The translations under genes were made by a program, and so were the position numbers. A stretch of 64,000 bases of DNA from Campylorhamphus procurvoides (Eukaryota > Chordata > Aves > Passeriformes > Dendrocolaptidae): positions 123,046 through 187,045 of the forward strand of contig WBMV01000082.1 in the NCBI GenBank assembly GCA_013396655.1, in the 5' to 3' direction. The notes under the pieces are model-generated. The model saw only the letters and a list, made by a program, of their open reading frames with translations. It did not search any database and had not been told where the DNA came from. The first letter of the stretch is position 1. The number at the start of each line of letters is the position of its first letter. This document shows positions 1 through 11,264 of this stretch, in pieces.

Positions 1-133
1 CTTTAACAGAAGACTGTTTGCAAAAAATTCATTTGCCATGTAGGTTTTAAACAGGAAAAGAAGACCTAAATTAGTGTATTTATGCAGTTTACTGAAACAG
101 CATTCCCTTTTATCTCCACTAACTTTCACCTAG

Positions 134-271
134 GTTCAAGGCCAGGTTAGACAGGGCTCTCAGCAACCTGAGCTACTGGAAAGTGTCCCTGTGTCCCTGC
201 CCATGTCAGAGGGTTGGAACTAGATGATCTTTAAGGTCCCTTCCAACCCAGGCCATTCTGTGATCCTATGA
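134..271 (+). repeat. CR1 LINE 3' end fragment
   Basis: The text runs from a 'caaggccaggttagacaggg' block through 'ggaactagatgatctttaag' to 'attctgtgatcctatgatt', the usual 3' terminus of avian CR1. It is 5'-truncated, as most CR1 copies are, and lies downstream of the last recognised MRPL39 coding exon. Confidence 0.9.
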
Positions 272-291
272 TTCAACTGGTGGTATTATAT

Positions 292-297
292 TTTATT
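292..297 (-). promoter_or_regulatory. candidate MRPL39 polyadenylation signal
   Basis: TTTATT on the plus strand reads AATAAA on the minus strand. It is the clearest such hexamer I found downstream of the last recognised MRPL39 coding exon. If used, the MRPL39 transcript would end inside the window at about position 270-285. Confidence 0.35.
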
Positions 298-854
298 CCT
301 GTACTTATTCATATGAAACATGTTGACATGTTCTCTCACACCTGTGACAGAAAACTTACTATGTAAAATACAGGTAAGTGTAAATAGTCCCATGTTCATG
401 ACTGACACAGGAAAAAATAATTTTAAATTTTGCACACACAATACCAACATTAGTTCTAGAGATGAATTCGAAATATAAAGTGATAATTAACAACAGCTCC
501 AAATATTACTATAAAAAACAGGTGAGATTCTCAGAAGCAGACAGTTTCTGAGCCATGGATGTAAAGTCTGATATAATTTGCTCCACTTTTCTAATTGTAC
601 AAATTATATCAATTGAATAGTGTACAGGGTTTTTTTAAATGGCACAGTGCATTTTAATAGCCAGACTCCAAAAACAATATTAGTATGTCATCTACTACAC
701 AAGCAGTTAGATTTCTGACTTTTCTTCACCTGTGAATATTTCAATTTCTAAAATTACATTCTTGAATACATTACCCATCTCTAATTGTTCAAATTCTCTA
801 CCACAGCATACCTTTGTATTTGTTAAGCTGCACTTCATCACTAAGGAGACTTAC

Positions 855-902
855 CAGCCTCTTTGATCTTTCCACCAGTCTGGGCCACACGGTGTGGTGA
901 GC
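855..902 (-). CDS. MRPL39: MRPL39 exon 9 (near-terminal coding exon)
   Basis: This 48-base exon encodes '[16 protein letters not shown]', matching the C-terminal part of mL39. An acceptor CAG precedes it (ct at 903-904 on plus). A good GTAAGTC donor follows, but the frame also stays open through that donor for 18 more codons to TAG at 798-800. The true end is therefore open. Confidence 0.75.
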
Positions 903-3900
903 CTGTGTGAAATGTCATTCAATTACGTTAGTGAGGTAAAAAATTATTTTATGATAGAGCAGATTCTGACAAATGTATACAAATGATGGCACAAAACCAT
1001 AATAATGCCTGATTCAGATACTGCAGCTTACGATTCCGGTGTCTGATTTGCCCATATTCCTTTGGAGGATTTGAATAAATATCTGCCCATCACATGCCCC
1101 ATTCTTGAAAGTGTTCAAGGTCAGGTTGGATGGGGCTTTGAGCAATGTGATCTAGGGGAAAATGTCCCTGCCCATGGCAGAGTGGGTGGAATGAGATGAC
1201 CTTTAAGGTCCCTTCAAACCCAAACCATTCTATACTTTCATGATTCATTCACTGTGTAGAATCCTTAAGGGTAAAAGTGGGAATTATGATGTGGGAACAT
1301 GGAGATGAGCTGAGGAAGACTTGAAAACTCCTGCAATGGAGACAATAGCACATTTGCCACAGGTCAAAATCATGTAAGTTAACAGGAAATGGCAGAAAGA
1401 CTCCTGCCTCCACCTACAGTTCTGCAAGGCCTTTGTTTAAGATTGACTAGCATTAGGACTTTTGTTATTAAGTTTTACTTTCATGTCTTGGAAGATTTTC
1501 AGTTATGTTCTCCATCATGAGTATAAATTCCAAGTTCTGCTCTTTCCTGAAGGTAAATGAACTTTCATGCAGAAATTGCACAACCAAAACAACACTTTTA
1601 GTACTGAAAAATAACATCAAGGCCCTCTGATGCAAACTTTTCTAATTCTGATTCCACAATCACAACAATTCCAGAAAATTGGAATATCCAACACAGTCCT
1701 CATCATGGACCTTCCTTTTCTCCTGTTCTTACCTCTGAATTATGTTCACCTACCAGAACAGCACATAATAAAGATTGGAAAGTAAGCAAAATGCCCTAAT
1801 TTAAAGAAAGAAAACCTGCACAAATTAACTACCTTCAAATGGAGTGGCAGGGACACACCCTGGAACCTCCTTATCAATTCAGATGAGTCAGTCTGAAGAT
1901 TATGGGCTGCTGTTATCTCATACTGGAAACAGAAACTTGTCCTTGGAATATGAGGGCCTTCACTAACATCTACAAAGTCACCAAACCTGATGGGAGAAAA
2001 AAAAAAACAACCTATGTCAAATATATTCAGAGAAAAGTACAAGCAGATTAGGTTTTATTTTTGATTAGCAAATTCCAATCAACAAAAAGAAAAGGCACCC
2101 AAATACCAAAGGAAATCTAAACAAATCCCTAGCTCAGCATTTCTAGCTTTCCTAAACAAAGAATACAAGTCATACAATTTCCTTAAATGAATTTAGGACA
2201 TTTAAGCCTTAAGTCTAGGAAAGGATCCTTGGTTTAACAAATCTTTGATGCCACGTTGGCTCTTAAACTAGGGGAACTCTCATTCACCAGAAAAAGATTT
2301 GTTTCCAAGATCATTTGTTTTCCACATTATAGTGTTTATAACACACACAGGTATTTCCCTTTCAAGTCTTGAAAAACTGCAAAGCAATTAAAGAGAAGTG
2401 AGATACAAAAAGATGCACAACATAAAAATACTCAGAACAAATCTCTTCCAGAAATAAAAAGGTAAGCTCATTTTCCCTATTACTGAGCAAACTAGAACAG
2501 GAGGAAGGAGAGAACAACAGACAACATCGTTCTATAATTTCTAGAACCATCACTGTGAAAACATCTGTTCCTTTAAAGAGATGTGGATTCCAAAATCAAA
2601 TGCAGAACAATTTAGACATCTAGAAAACTGAATATCCGACTAGCCTAAGCTGGAGAAAAAAATCTTTGAATTGCCTGAGATACAATACAAGCTTCCTGGC
2701 TCCAGCCTAAAAACCTTATGCCTTACACTGTATCCCAGCAGGCTGTTCCATTCTCATCTCCACCACTACAAGGCAGTAGCTTACCAGTTAGGAAGATCTT
2801 GATGACTGTAGAAGAAAAATCCACTATACAATGCTAACTCTTGCTCTCAAACAAGTATTTGGCTTGCATGTTATTTAACCTGCCAAGCTCTAGAGGTTTA
2901 TTTAGATTTCATGTTAAAGCACTGAAAGCAGTAAGACATCTCTGGCAATTACTACCTTTAACATAATGAAATAGAAATGTAGGATCACAAAGTATCATAT
3001 AATACTGGTTATTAGAAAAAAAAAACCCATCCCAAACAATCTTAAGTCAGACCACAGGCAGTAAGAAATACAAGTGATTCTTAAATTTAAAACCATCACA
3101 AGTAACTTACTCACTTGCATAGAATACCTGCAATATAATCAAATCTTTCAGTAAATTATTACAGAATGAGTTCAGTTTTGCTCACCTATGTAATGTTACA
3201 ATTCCTTCCATATTCTGGGAAGCTTTTCGTTCTATCATCTCCATTTTGTATCTGAACAAGACAAAAATATTACTTAAAAAATCCTCACCTTCAGCATCCA
3301 GTTCTTATAAGAAAACTTCAGAAACCAATTTAAGAAGCATTCTGAAAAATGTTTATATTTATCTGAGCTTTGAAACAGGTTCAAATTCCAAATGACAACA
3401 TGTATTGTAACAGATTCCTTCTGACTGAAGGAACAGTTCATTCCAGTCTATTCTATACATATGGTATAGGAGTGCTGTGCTCCCTCAGCACGGTTTTATT
3501 CTGAAAGATCAAACGAATCTACTACTTCAAATAAAGAGTTTTTCAAGTCACATGTAAAACTAAAACACCATCAGATCACCTCAAATGATTTTATGCAATG
3601 TGTAGCCCTCAACAGTTGGTCACCTGCAATACAGCAAGGTGTTGCCAGTGCTCTCTACACACACAATGCCTAAAGCCACAATCAAAAGTCAGCTCCCACC
3701 TGCTGTCAACACAGGCAACATAGTGAAGAGATGCTGGTCCATAAGTCACACTAATATCATCTTCAGCATTAAGCTAAAAAACTTGCTATTTTTGCAAATT
3801 TTGCTTCAGCATAGTTTTATTTTGGTCCACAAAATTATAAATTAGCTATCACTTCTCCCCACACATCTCTCCAACTACCAAAAAACTGTGGACTAAAGAA

Positions 3901-6900
3901 TTTTTTTCCCAAAACATTGCTAAAGTGTTTTATCTCAGAAAATACTGGAGTGCTTTGATCAAGACCTGCACAGACCAGAGTATTTTAACCACTTTATCTG
4001 AGCCCTGCAGAGCTCAAAATATGCACTTCATCAAGTCTTCATTTGAAGATACCAAGACAAGAAAAACCTATATTTATTTAAATATGAAAGACTTTTAGCA
4101 AAGGCTGAGCAACTACTACGCCAAGGTTAACCATCAGAGCTTCAATTTAATAGTTGAGAAATTTTGAATATCACTAGCGAACCAAAGAAGTTTTACAGTC
4201 TTTCAGTTTGTCACCAAACTACATCCAGTAAAGATGCCTGGTGTTGGCTACTGGAGAGAACATTAAAAATTAAATTAGTGTGACAAAAAGAATGCAGACA
4301 GGCTAATTCCAAGCAGTGGGAGAAGTACCTTCTCACTTCACCCGTCACATCTTACTTTAGAGTTACAAAACCAAGCAGAGATTTGAATTGATTTCTAATG
4401 GCCTTTTTGAAAGAAAGGCAACTTCAGACACTTGCCTGTTATGCTGAAATATTTCACGTGCTACTTTTGCTTCAACATGCAGTGTTTCAAAGGGCAGGTC
4501 TTGATGGATTAGCTTGCTGGCATCCCTTGTAAGAGAACGGAGGTTTTCCTAAAAAACAGGGCATATAAAACTGTCACCACCATTTCTCAGCTGCAGTGAA
4601 CAGAAAAAGCACATCAAATACTAAATTTTAGTCAAAACAACAAAGATTACATACTGTAAATCCTAAATATATATTGCTACAGATCATCATTGTTTAAATG
4701 GACTGATTGAATGCCCAGTCAAATCAATAGGCATTTTTCCACTGGAAACAACATATATTAATTAAACCTCAGGTTTTCCCTATGTGACATATTTATATAC
4801 ATACAGTCTTACTACTGTTAAATATACATCTGTGTATTTTGCTTCCCAGACTGCTGACATCGCTTGTAAACGTCCTCTATTTGGATGGAATCAAAGGGAA
4901 AAAAAGGCACTGAATATCTAATAAATAGAAATTGGTCACCTTGGTCCAGAATCTGAAGTTCTGCAGAACTCAGATTTACTGATAAAGAGATTGTTATGGG
5001 GAAAAATTACATTTATAATGTAGTGTGGAAAATGTTTCTACCTAAGTTACTTCAGCTACAATACCATATTGAAAAAAAATTCTGCATTGTACCAATATTG
5101 CTTTGGTAGCCACACACACCTCTGCTGGTATTTGGGCACGAGAACAAGAATAGGCACCAGACAAATAAAACACGTGTGATCATAAATGGTTCTGAGATAT
5201 AGAAGGTTCAGATTATTAAATTTACTGCAGAGCAAAAAATATAAGCAAGCTATTAAGGGGAGCTTCAGCTGAATGTGCTTATAGTTCTTGGTCAACAACA
5301 AACTGATTCTGCTGTAAAGCACCAGCTGAAAATACCCATCTTACAAACGTTTTCACTTCTGGAGGACTCTACTCACACAAAGACTGTGGTTGCATCTACA
5401 TTACCAGGGAAGAGAGACTGAGGAGGGGCAGATCTGTACAGTAACAGAGATAGCACTGGGGTACCAACAGCCACATGAACTGTTTCTGAAATTGTATTTC
5501 AGACTAGAACTTCTAGCCCACAGACCAAAATCCTGTAAGCATCTCAAGAACAGCTCAAGGTTTAATTTCATCTGAAAGGAACTCTCAGAACACCCTGCCA
5601 CAGAGCCAGTGCATCATAAATGCAGAGATCAGCTCCCAAAGAGTACTCCTGATGTGTAGATAGACCCAACAAAAATAAAAAACAAAGCTCTGCTCCTGGC
5701 CCCCCATTAAAAAAGAACCACTGGACAAGGACACAACCTATACAACTTCTCAGGCAAGAAAAGTGCTTACATTTGTTGGTTTCCACTCATTCAGTCTACT
5801 GTCCAAAAGTACATCATAACAGAAAGCTCCAGAGATCACTGCAATTTCAAACCAAAGAGAAAAATATTCACAGTTTTAACAAAGTATGTATTTCACTGTC
5901 ACATTATATTCATACAGCAAAATGACTAAGAAGAAAAACAAGAGTTATCTCAAGAAATTAATCATAAAATAAAAATTTCAGCTGTGATTATACAATAAAA
6001 AGGCAGAATAAACCTGTCTCATTTTTAATTTCACTGAATGAGAAAGTCATTTGAAATTAGAATTATAGAACCCCATTAAAGTGCAGAAAAAATATAGTGC
6101 TTGACAAAACTGCATCTAAGACTGGGGAAAAAACCCACAAAAACACACACTTTGAAAATACTTCATATTTTTTCTTTGTAAGCATCATATATTAAAAGCA
6201 AATTTGAACTACTAAATTATAAAGAGATATTTATTGCATAGAGAAATCAGAAAATATTAGAGCTGAAGTACAATGTTTATCTATGACACAAGCATGGCAC
6301 AGATTTCTGATAAAGACAACACACACTTCTGTAATAGTTGATAGAACATTCTTTATGTATATTTATTGAGCTACTGTCATTTAGAAACCAAATCTATGAA
6401 CCCAGTAAGCTCACACTATTTCTACACATACAGTATAACAACAGAGCTCAGTATAGCCAAGATTATTCCAAATCCTGGTAGAACTGAGATATCCAACTGT
6501 ACTTGCCTATCAAAACAAATGCTGAAATTGCTAAAGGGAGAATCAGTTACAGGACTCCACCTCTAAGGACCAGCAGCCAACCGTCTCATGTATCAAATGC
6601 ATAATCATGCAGGCTTTGTTATTGAAACAACCTCCTCTCTTGTGCTCTTTCTCAATTTCCTTAATCTTAAATGAGGCCACAGATGAGCAGAAGCTGTTGC
6701 TAACCCTGTTTGTACTTCAGTAATTCAATTTATTCCACTGTCATTTTTAGCAACTCAAGTGCTTACAAGGTTATACAGTTATTAGAGCAAATTTCACAGA
6801 AACACATCACATTGTATCTAGAAACCCTGCTCATGTCACTTCACAAAAACAAGAGGTTGAGTTACTCACTTCAGCCATGAAATCCTAAGTGGTCTGAAAC

Positions 6901-9810
6901 CGAGTGGCCACATGAACCAACTTTCTATACGTTGATAACAAAACAGGTTTTACGACAATCACTATAAATTAAAGGCAACAGCAACAGCATGGAATACACA
7001 TACCAATGAGAAGTACTATCAATCACTGGAAAAGGAGCCTCTGATATATTGGTAATTTTGGTTATCAAACATTCACTTTAGCAGCAGCAAAAGACAGTGA
7101 ATTTAAAACACTTTTCTCACCTGGCACTTCTAGAGCTTTAACGAGGCTAACTGAGTACTCGTCCTTGAACGCCCGCTTCAGCACACACGCCATGATCATG
7201 GCACAGGAACGCCAATACGCCTGTAAAGGGAATTTCAAAACATGGATTTATTTCCTAGAAGCTAACAAGCCATGGCAGCTGAACATCATCTAATAATTTC
7301 AAAAGAATACCATCATGTAACTGAATTATGCACAAACCCAGCTGTTTACCCAAGCATTCTACCTCTGAAAGTGTCCATGGCCAGGTTGGATGGGACTTTG
7401 AGCAACCTGGCCTAGTGGAAGGTGTCTCTGCCCACGGTTGAGGGTTGGAACTGGATGATCCTTAAGATCCCTTCCAACCCAAAGCATTTTATGATTCTGT
7501 GATTACTTTCTTTAGTATTTAAACTTCTATTTAGAGATGATTCTCCACACAGAATCAAATCAAAACAAAACCACACTTGGAACGCAATCCAGATGTTTTC
7601 CTGGAGTCTGAAATAGCAGAATAATGTAACAATACAGGTTAAAAGGGATGCCAGCAAATCACATGGCCCATATGCTGGTCTAATGATAACCTAATGATGC
7701 ACCAACCAGTCACTAAAAATATCTGAACTTTCATGACAACAAAGTTCAAGAAACCAGACAAAACATGTAACTGAAATGGGCACACAGAATCGAGTGGTCA
7801 TAATCAGGGTCACCTGAAATGAGATAAGAGACAGACAATCAGGGTCACTCACAGTGGAATAAGATACTGACTTACCTTGTTTACTTCCTCTGGATCTTCA
7901 TCTTTGAAGGTAAGGAACTGAATTTCACATGATTTGGTCAAGGGTCTGTACATATCCCAGACTTCTCCATCCACAAGAGCCAAAACTGATCTATTGCAAT
8001 GCCATTCACTTAAATCTAAAGCAAGTAAAAAAAAAACCAAAAATCATTACACAGTTATTAACCACATTTCTCAGGATCAGTTCAGACCCCTGCATTTGCA
8101 ATAACAAACTGTGAGTTTTACTTTTGCAAATGATGGAGGAAGATGAGCTGTTAACAGATCCTCCAAAAAATTAACTCAGTTTCTAGTTCAGTTGGCAGCA
8201 CAACATTCACCATGCAGGGCACAGTGTGAGTTCACAAGTTCACCCACTTACGCATGGCACAGTTATAGGGTGTAGACAGAGCCTTGTTCATGACAAACAC
8301 TGTGCCAGGGTGCGACTTTCCGGTGTATTTCACCTCAATTTTCTCAATCCGTGGGTGGAGAGACAACTGTCTCTCTTTCTCTTTGGTGAAGAGCTCATTA
8401 CGCATCCGAACCATCTCCTCGGGTGTCAGCCGAGACACGGCTGGTGCGGAGGTGAACCCTGGTGGAAGGAGAGATGCAGAGTGAGCAATAATCCTGGAGT
8501 GAGCAATCCTGGAGAAAGCAATCCCAGAGCAGGCCCAGTGGAGGGCAACAAGGATGACTCAAGGACTGAAGCATCTCTCTTACAAGGAAAGACTGAAAGA
8601 ATTGGGCCTGTTCAGCACTGCGAAGAGATAACTGAGAGGGGATCTCATCAATGCCTCTCAGTGTGGTCAGGGGATGGATCAGGCTTTTCTCCTGGTGCCC
8701 AGCAATAGGACAAGAGGCAATAGGCAGAAACTGATGCACTGGAAGTTTCACCTGAACATGAGAAGGAAATTCTTTCTTGTGCAGGTGACCACACTCTGGA
8801 ACACATCACCCAGAGAGGGTGTGGAGTCTCCCTCACTGGAGATGTTCCATAACTGTCTGGACACAATATTGAGTAAGGAACCCTGCTTGAACAGGGAGGT
8901 TGGACCAGATATCTACTGTAGTCCCTTCCAACGTAACCTATTCTGTGACCCATTCCAAATTTTCAAAGCCTCTTTATAAGGTGTTGGTTGCAGAAGACTG
9001 CACTGCCAATCATCCACAGGTCTGTCTCAATATGCACAAGGTGAGCAGTTCAGCAGCTCCAACAAGTGACCACGCTCGGTCCCTGCAGGGACTGCATGAA
9101 GTTACAACACAAGATGCTGAGGGAACAAAAAGGGCCACAAAGATGATGCCTCCAGCATCTCTTATGAGGAGAGACTGCGGGAGTTGGGCCTCTTTAGTCT
9201 AGAGGAGCGTGGGAGCGGATCTCATTAATGCATATAAACATCTGGAAGGCATGTCCCAAAAGGACAGTGCAGGACTCTTTTCAGTGGTGCCCAGAGACTT
9301 GACGAGGGGCAATAGCCATAAACTAAAACGCAAGAAGTTCTACCTCGAAGTGAGGAAGAACTTCTTTGAGGGTGGCAGAGCTCTGGAACAGGCTGACCAA
9401 GGAGGGCGTGGAGTCTCCTTCCCTAGACACATTCCAAACCCGCCCGGATGCGTTCCTGTGTCAGCTGCTCTAGGTAACTAACCCTGCCTTGGGAAGGGGG
9501 TTGGACTGGGTGATCTCCTATTTTATGGCTCTGTGAAAAGGTTAATGTCGCTCCCTAGCTGCAAAAGCCCTTCCCTGAGACAGCCCGACATCCCCGCGGC
9601 CTCCCCAGGGCACCTCAGCCCCCCAGGGCATCTCAGCCCTTCAGGGCACCGCCGCAGGGCGACGGAGAGCCCGAGCCGGGCCCGCCCCTGCGCTCCGGGC
9701 TTCCGGCCCCGGTCCCCCCTCACTCACGGCTCCCGGCCCCGGTCCCCCCCAACCAACGCCCCCCGCCCACCTCACACCCCACACACCCCGCCCGGCCCAG
9801 CGCCCCGCCC
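855..9810 (-). CDS. MRPL39: MRPL39, mitochondrial large ribosomal subunit protein mL39 (start and extreme C-terminus unresolved)
   Basis: mL39 is a nuclear-encoded protein of the mitochondrial ribosome large subunit, related to the N-terminal TGS/editing part of threonyl-tRNA synthetase. Nine exons on the minus strand join in frame: 9810-9728 (partial), 8458-8252, 8015-7876, 7220-7121, 5838-5771, 4548-4436, 3251-3186, 1986-1833 and 902-855. Hallmarks matching vertebrate mL39 include '[20 protein letters not shown]', 'TPYNCAM', 'HLSEWHC', '[15 protein letters not shown]', 'AYWRSCAM', '[17 protein letters not shown]', '[20 protein letters not shown]' and '[14 protein letters not shown]'. Splice phases agree at each join from exon 2 to exon 9. 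All introns are GT-AG except the one after exon 6, which has a GC donor. The initiator ATG probably lies in the gap at 9811-9891. The C-terminus either continues past 855 to a TAG at 798-800 or splices to another short exon. Family identity is from memory of the protein family; no alignment was run. Confidence 0.95.
1101..1247 (+). repeat. CR1 LINE 3' end fragment
   Basis: It contains the block 'gtgttcaaggtcaggttgga', the block 'cctttaaggtcccttcaaac' and a degenerate ATTCTATACTTTCATGATTC terminus. It lies in the MRPL39 intron between exons 8 and 9. Confidence 0.88.
1833..1986 (-). CDS. MRPL39: MRPL39 exon 8
   Basis: This 154-base exon starts by completing an Arg codon (AG|G), then reads '[18 protein letters not shown]' and ends at 'VSLPLHLK' before a GTAGTT donor. 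A long pyrimidine tract precedes its acceptor. It is the most conserved C-terminal block of mL39. Confidence 0.93.
3186..3251 (-). CDS. MRPL39: MRPL39 exon 7
   Basis: This 66-base exon encodes '(R)[16 protein letters not shown]...TLHR' and is bounded by TTGTTCAG and GTGAGC. Its phases (one base in, two bases out) match exons 6 and 8. Confidence 0.92.
   Translation of the reverse strand: MQNGDDRTKSFPEYGRNCNIT
4436..4548 (-). CDS. MRPL39: MRPL39 exon 6, with a GC donor
   Basis: This 113-base exon encodes '[16 protein letters not shown]' then '[20 protein letters not shown]'. The donor reads AACAG|GCAAGT, a typical strong GC-AG donor. The two leftover bases AG join exon 7 to give Arg in frame, which supports this site over any nearby GT. 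Confidence 0.92.
5771..5838 (-). CDS. MRPL39: MRPL39 exon 5
   Basis: This 68-base exon encodes '[19 protein letters not shown]' then 'KPTN'. Its acceptor is TTGCAG and its donor GTAAGC. Its phases fit exons 4 and 6. Confidence 0.93.
7121..7220 (-). CDS. MRPL39: MRPL39 exon 4
   Basis: This 100-base exon encodes '[20 protein letters not shown]' then '[13 protein letters not shown]'. It is bounded by TTTACAG and GTGAGAA. It corresponds to the ThrRS-like second domain of mL39. Confidence 0.94.
7365..7504 (+). repeat. CR1 LINE 3' end fragment
   Basis: It shows the CR1 tail blocks 'ggccaggttggatgggactt' and 'ttccaacccaaagcatttta', then TGATTCTGTGATT. It sits in the MRPL39 intron between exons 3 and 4, antisense to the gene. 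Confidence 0.9.
7876..8015 (-). CDS. MRPL39: MRPL39 exon 3 (TGS domain, second half)
   Basis: This 140-base exon encodes '(H)[17 protein letters not shown]', '[16 protein letters not shown]' and '[13 protein letters not shown]'. It is bounded by TTGCTTTAG and GTAAGTC. This is the TGS-like segment shared with threonyl-tRNA synthetase. Confidence 0.95.
8252..8458 (-). CDS. MRPL39: MRPL39 exon 2 (TGS domain, first half)
   Basis: The exon encodes '[20 protein letters not shown]', '[16 protein letters not shown]' and '[20 protein letters not shown]', then '[10 protein letters not shown]'. I placed the acceptor after CTCCTTCCACCAG (upper end 8458) because it has the better pyrimidine tract and leaves phase for an Arg-Phe join to exon 1. 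A second CACCAG acceptor 18 bases further in (upper end 8440) is possible. The donor is GTAAGTG. Confidence 0.92.
8520..8955 (+). repeat. CR1 LINE 3' portion, long fragment
   Basis: About 430 bases run from 'aggcccagtggagggcaaca' through 'aggaaagactgaaagaattg' and 'tcatcaatgcctctcagtg' to 'agtcccttccaacgtaacct' and 'attctgtgacccattcc'. This is a more complete CR1 tail than the short copies. It lies in MRPL39 intron 1, antisense to the gene. Confidence 0.9.
9110..9537 (+). repeat. CR1 LINE 3' portion, second copy in MRPL39 intron 1
   Basis: It has the same organisation as the previous copy: 'aggagagactgcgggagttg', 'atgcatataaacatctggaa', 'gtgaggaagaacttctttga', 'ttggactgggtgatctccta' and a degenerate terminus. 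It points the same way as the copy at 8520-8955 but is clearly diverged from it, so it looks like an independent insertion. Confidence 0.88.
9728..9810 (-). CDS. MRPL39: MRPL39 exon 1, 3' part (start lost in gap)
   Basis: A perfect GTGAGTG donor (cactcac at 9721-9727 on plus) ends a GC-rich open frame. Read on minus, the last codons give '[10 protein letters not shown]', then a split Arg codon that joins exon 2 'FTS'. This resembles the Trp/Gly/Arg-rich mitochondrial leader of mL39. No ATG lies between the donor and the N run, so the start codon is presumably inside 9811-9891. Confidence 0.6.
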
Positions 9811-9891
9811 NNNNNNNNNNNNNNNNNNNNNNNNNNNNNNNNNNNNNNNNNNNNNNNNNNNNNNNNNNNNNNNNNNNNNNNNNNNNNNNNN
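9811..9891. other. assembly gap (81 N)
   Basis: This is a run of N between GC-rich sequence and a TTCCG pentamer array. It probably marks a hard-to-sequence GC-rich or repeat stretch and likely hides the MRPL39 start codon. Confidence 1.
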
Positions 9892-9931
9892 TTCCGTTCC
9901 GTTCCGTTCCGTTCCGTTCCGTTCCGTTCCG
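9892..9931 (+). repeat. (TTCCG)8 pentanucleotide microsatellite
   Basis: Eight perfect TTCCG units abut the gap, so the real array may be longer. On the minus strand it reads CGGAA repeated. It sits at the probable MRPL39 promoter. Confidence 0.97.
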
Positions 9932-10068
9932 CGGGGGCTGCGGGGCCTGCCGGCAGCTTGGCCTGAAGCGGGCGGCCAGGACATTGTCACAGGGCTTAGA
10001 CCGCAGGGATCATTGCAGGGTCATCCTCGCATCCTGGTGGATGAGAGGCTGGGCATGCAGCCTCGGCC

Positions 10069-10668
10069 ATGTGCCCTGGGAGTCCAGACACCCCCCGTGT
10101 CCTGGGCTGTATCCAGAGCAGCGTGGGCAGCAGGGCAGGGAGGGGATTCTGCCCCTCTGCTCTGCTCTGGTGAGACCCCCCCTGCAGTGCTGCATCCAGC
10201 TCTGGGGTCCCAGCACAGGGAGGACATGGACCTGTTGGAGCAAGTCCAGAGGAGGCCACCAAGGTGATCAGAGGGATGGAGCACCTCTGGTATGAGGAAA
10301 GGCTGAGAGAATTGGGATTGTTCAGCCTGGAAAAGAGAAAGTTTTAGAGTGGCCTAATTGTGGCCTTACAGTACCTGCAGGGAACCAACAGGAGAGATGG
10401 GGCAAGACTTTTTACAAGGGCCTGTAGTGACAAGATGAGGAACAGCTTGAATCTGAGAGTTTAGACTGGATATGAGGAATAAATTCTTCCCTGTGAGGGT
10501 GGTGAGGCCCTGGCACAGGCTGCACAGGGAAGCTGTGGCTGCCCCATCCCTGGAATTGTTCAAGGCTAGGTTGGATGGAGCTCTGGACAACCTGGTCCCG
10601 GCAGGGGCTTGGAAGAAGATAATTTTCAAGGTCCCCTCTAACCCAGGCCATTCTATGATTCTGTGATT
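10069..10668 (+). repeat. CR1 LINE 3' portion, about 600 bases
   Basis: It runs from 'ccctgggagtccagacaccc' through 'tgctctggtgagaccccccc', 'gtccagaggaggccaccaag' and 'atatgaggaataaattcttc' to 'aacccaggccattctatgat' and 'tctgtgatt'. It is the longest plus-strand CR1 in the MRPL39-JAM2 interval. Open frames here are repeat-derived. Confidence 0.92.
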
Positions 10669-10740
10669 AGAGTCCAAGTCCTGGGGCTGCACAGGACAGC
10701 CCTAACAATCCCATCATGTGCCCAAGAGAGGTTGTCAAAT

Positions 10741-10914
10741 CACAGCATGTTTGCTCAGAGAAGGTGTGGAGTCTCCCTCACTGGACACATTCCAGAACCA
10801 TCTGGACACAATCCTGTTCCATGTCCTCTGGAATGGCCCTGCCTGAGCGGGAAGGTTGGACCAGGCGACCCAGTGTGGTCCTTCCCAACCTCACCCATTC
10901 TGTGATTCTGAGTG
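10741..10914 (+). repeat. CR1 LINE 3' end fragment
   Basis: It contains 'agaaggtgtggagtctccct', 'gttggaccaggcgacccagt' and 'cattctgtgattctg', a CR1 tail adjacent to the preceding copy. Confidence 0.85.
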
Positions 10915-11264
10915 TTGTCCAAATGCTCCATGAGCTCTGGCAGCCTCAGTGCTGTGACCACTGCCTTGGGGAGCAGTTCTGTGCATTACCCTGGGCAGGA
11001 ATGTCATCCCAAAACCACATAATTCCAGACTCCCACCACTAGCCCCCCCCTCGCTGAAACTGACCACCTGCACTGGGCGTGCGTGGCCAGGCTTTGGCAG
11101 CAGGGGGATGCAGGGTAGACCCTCTCCTGTATTCTAGTGTGAGAAGCTGCCAGAAGCTTTTTCTATGTCCAGCAGAGCCAAGGCCAGCTGGATCCAAGGC
11201 ATACCCACCACTGGCCAAGGCCGAGCTCATCAGCAACTGTGGTAGCACCTCGGGGATAAGAATT

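Larger units (their letters stand above)
9550..9960. promoter_or_regulatory. CpG-rich MRPL39 promoter region, interrupted by an assembly gap
   Basis: The sequence changes abruptly from AT-rich to dense C/G with many CpGs around exon 1 and the N gap. This fits a CpG-island promoter for a housekeeping mitochondrial gene. The exact transcription start is not visible because of the gap. Confidence 0.7.

Noticed and set aside
8226..8708. A 160-codon plus-strand open frame
   Set aside because: It spans the antisense of MRPL39 exon 2 and a CR1 fragment; codons carry no independent coding signal.
9533..10267. A long plus-strand open frame of about 244 codons across the gap
   Set aside because: It is created by GC-rich promoter sequence, Ns translated as X and a CR1 tail; it has no recognisable domain and overlaps MRPL39 exon 1 on the other strand.
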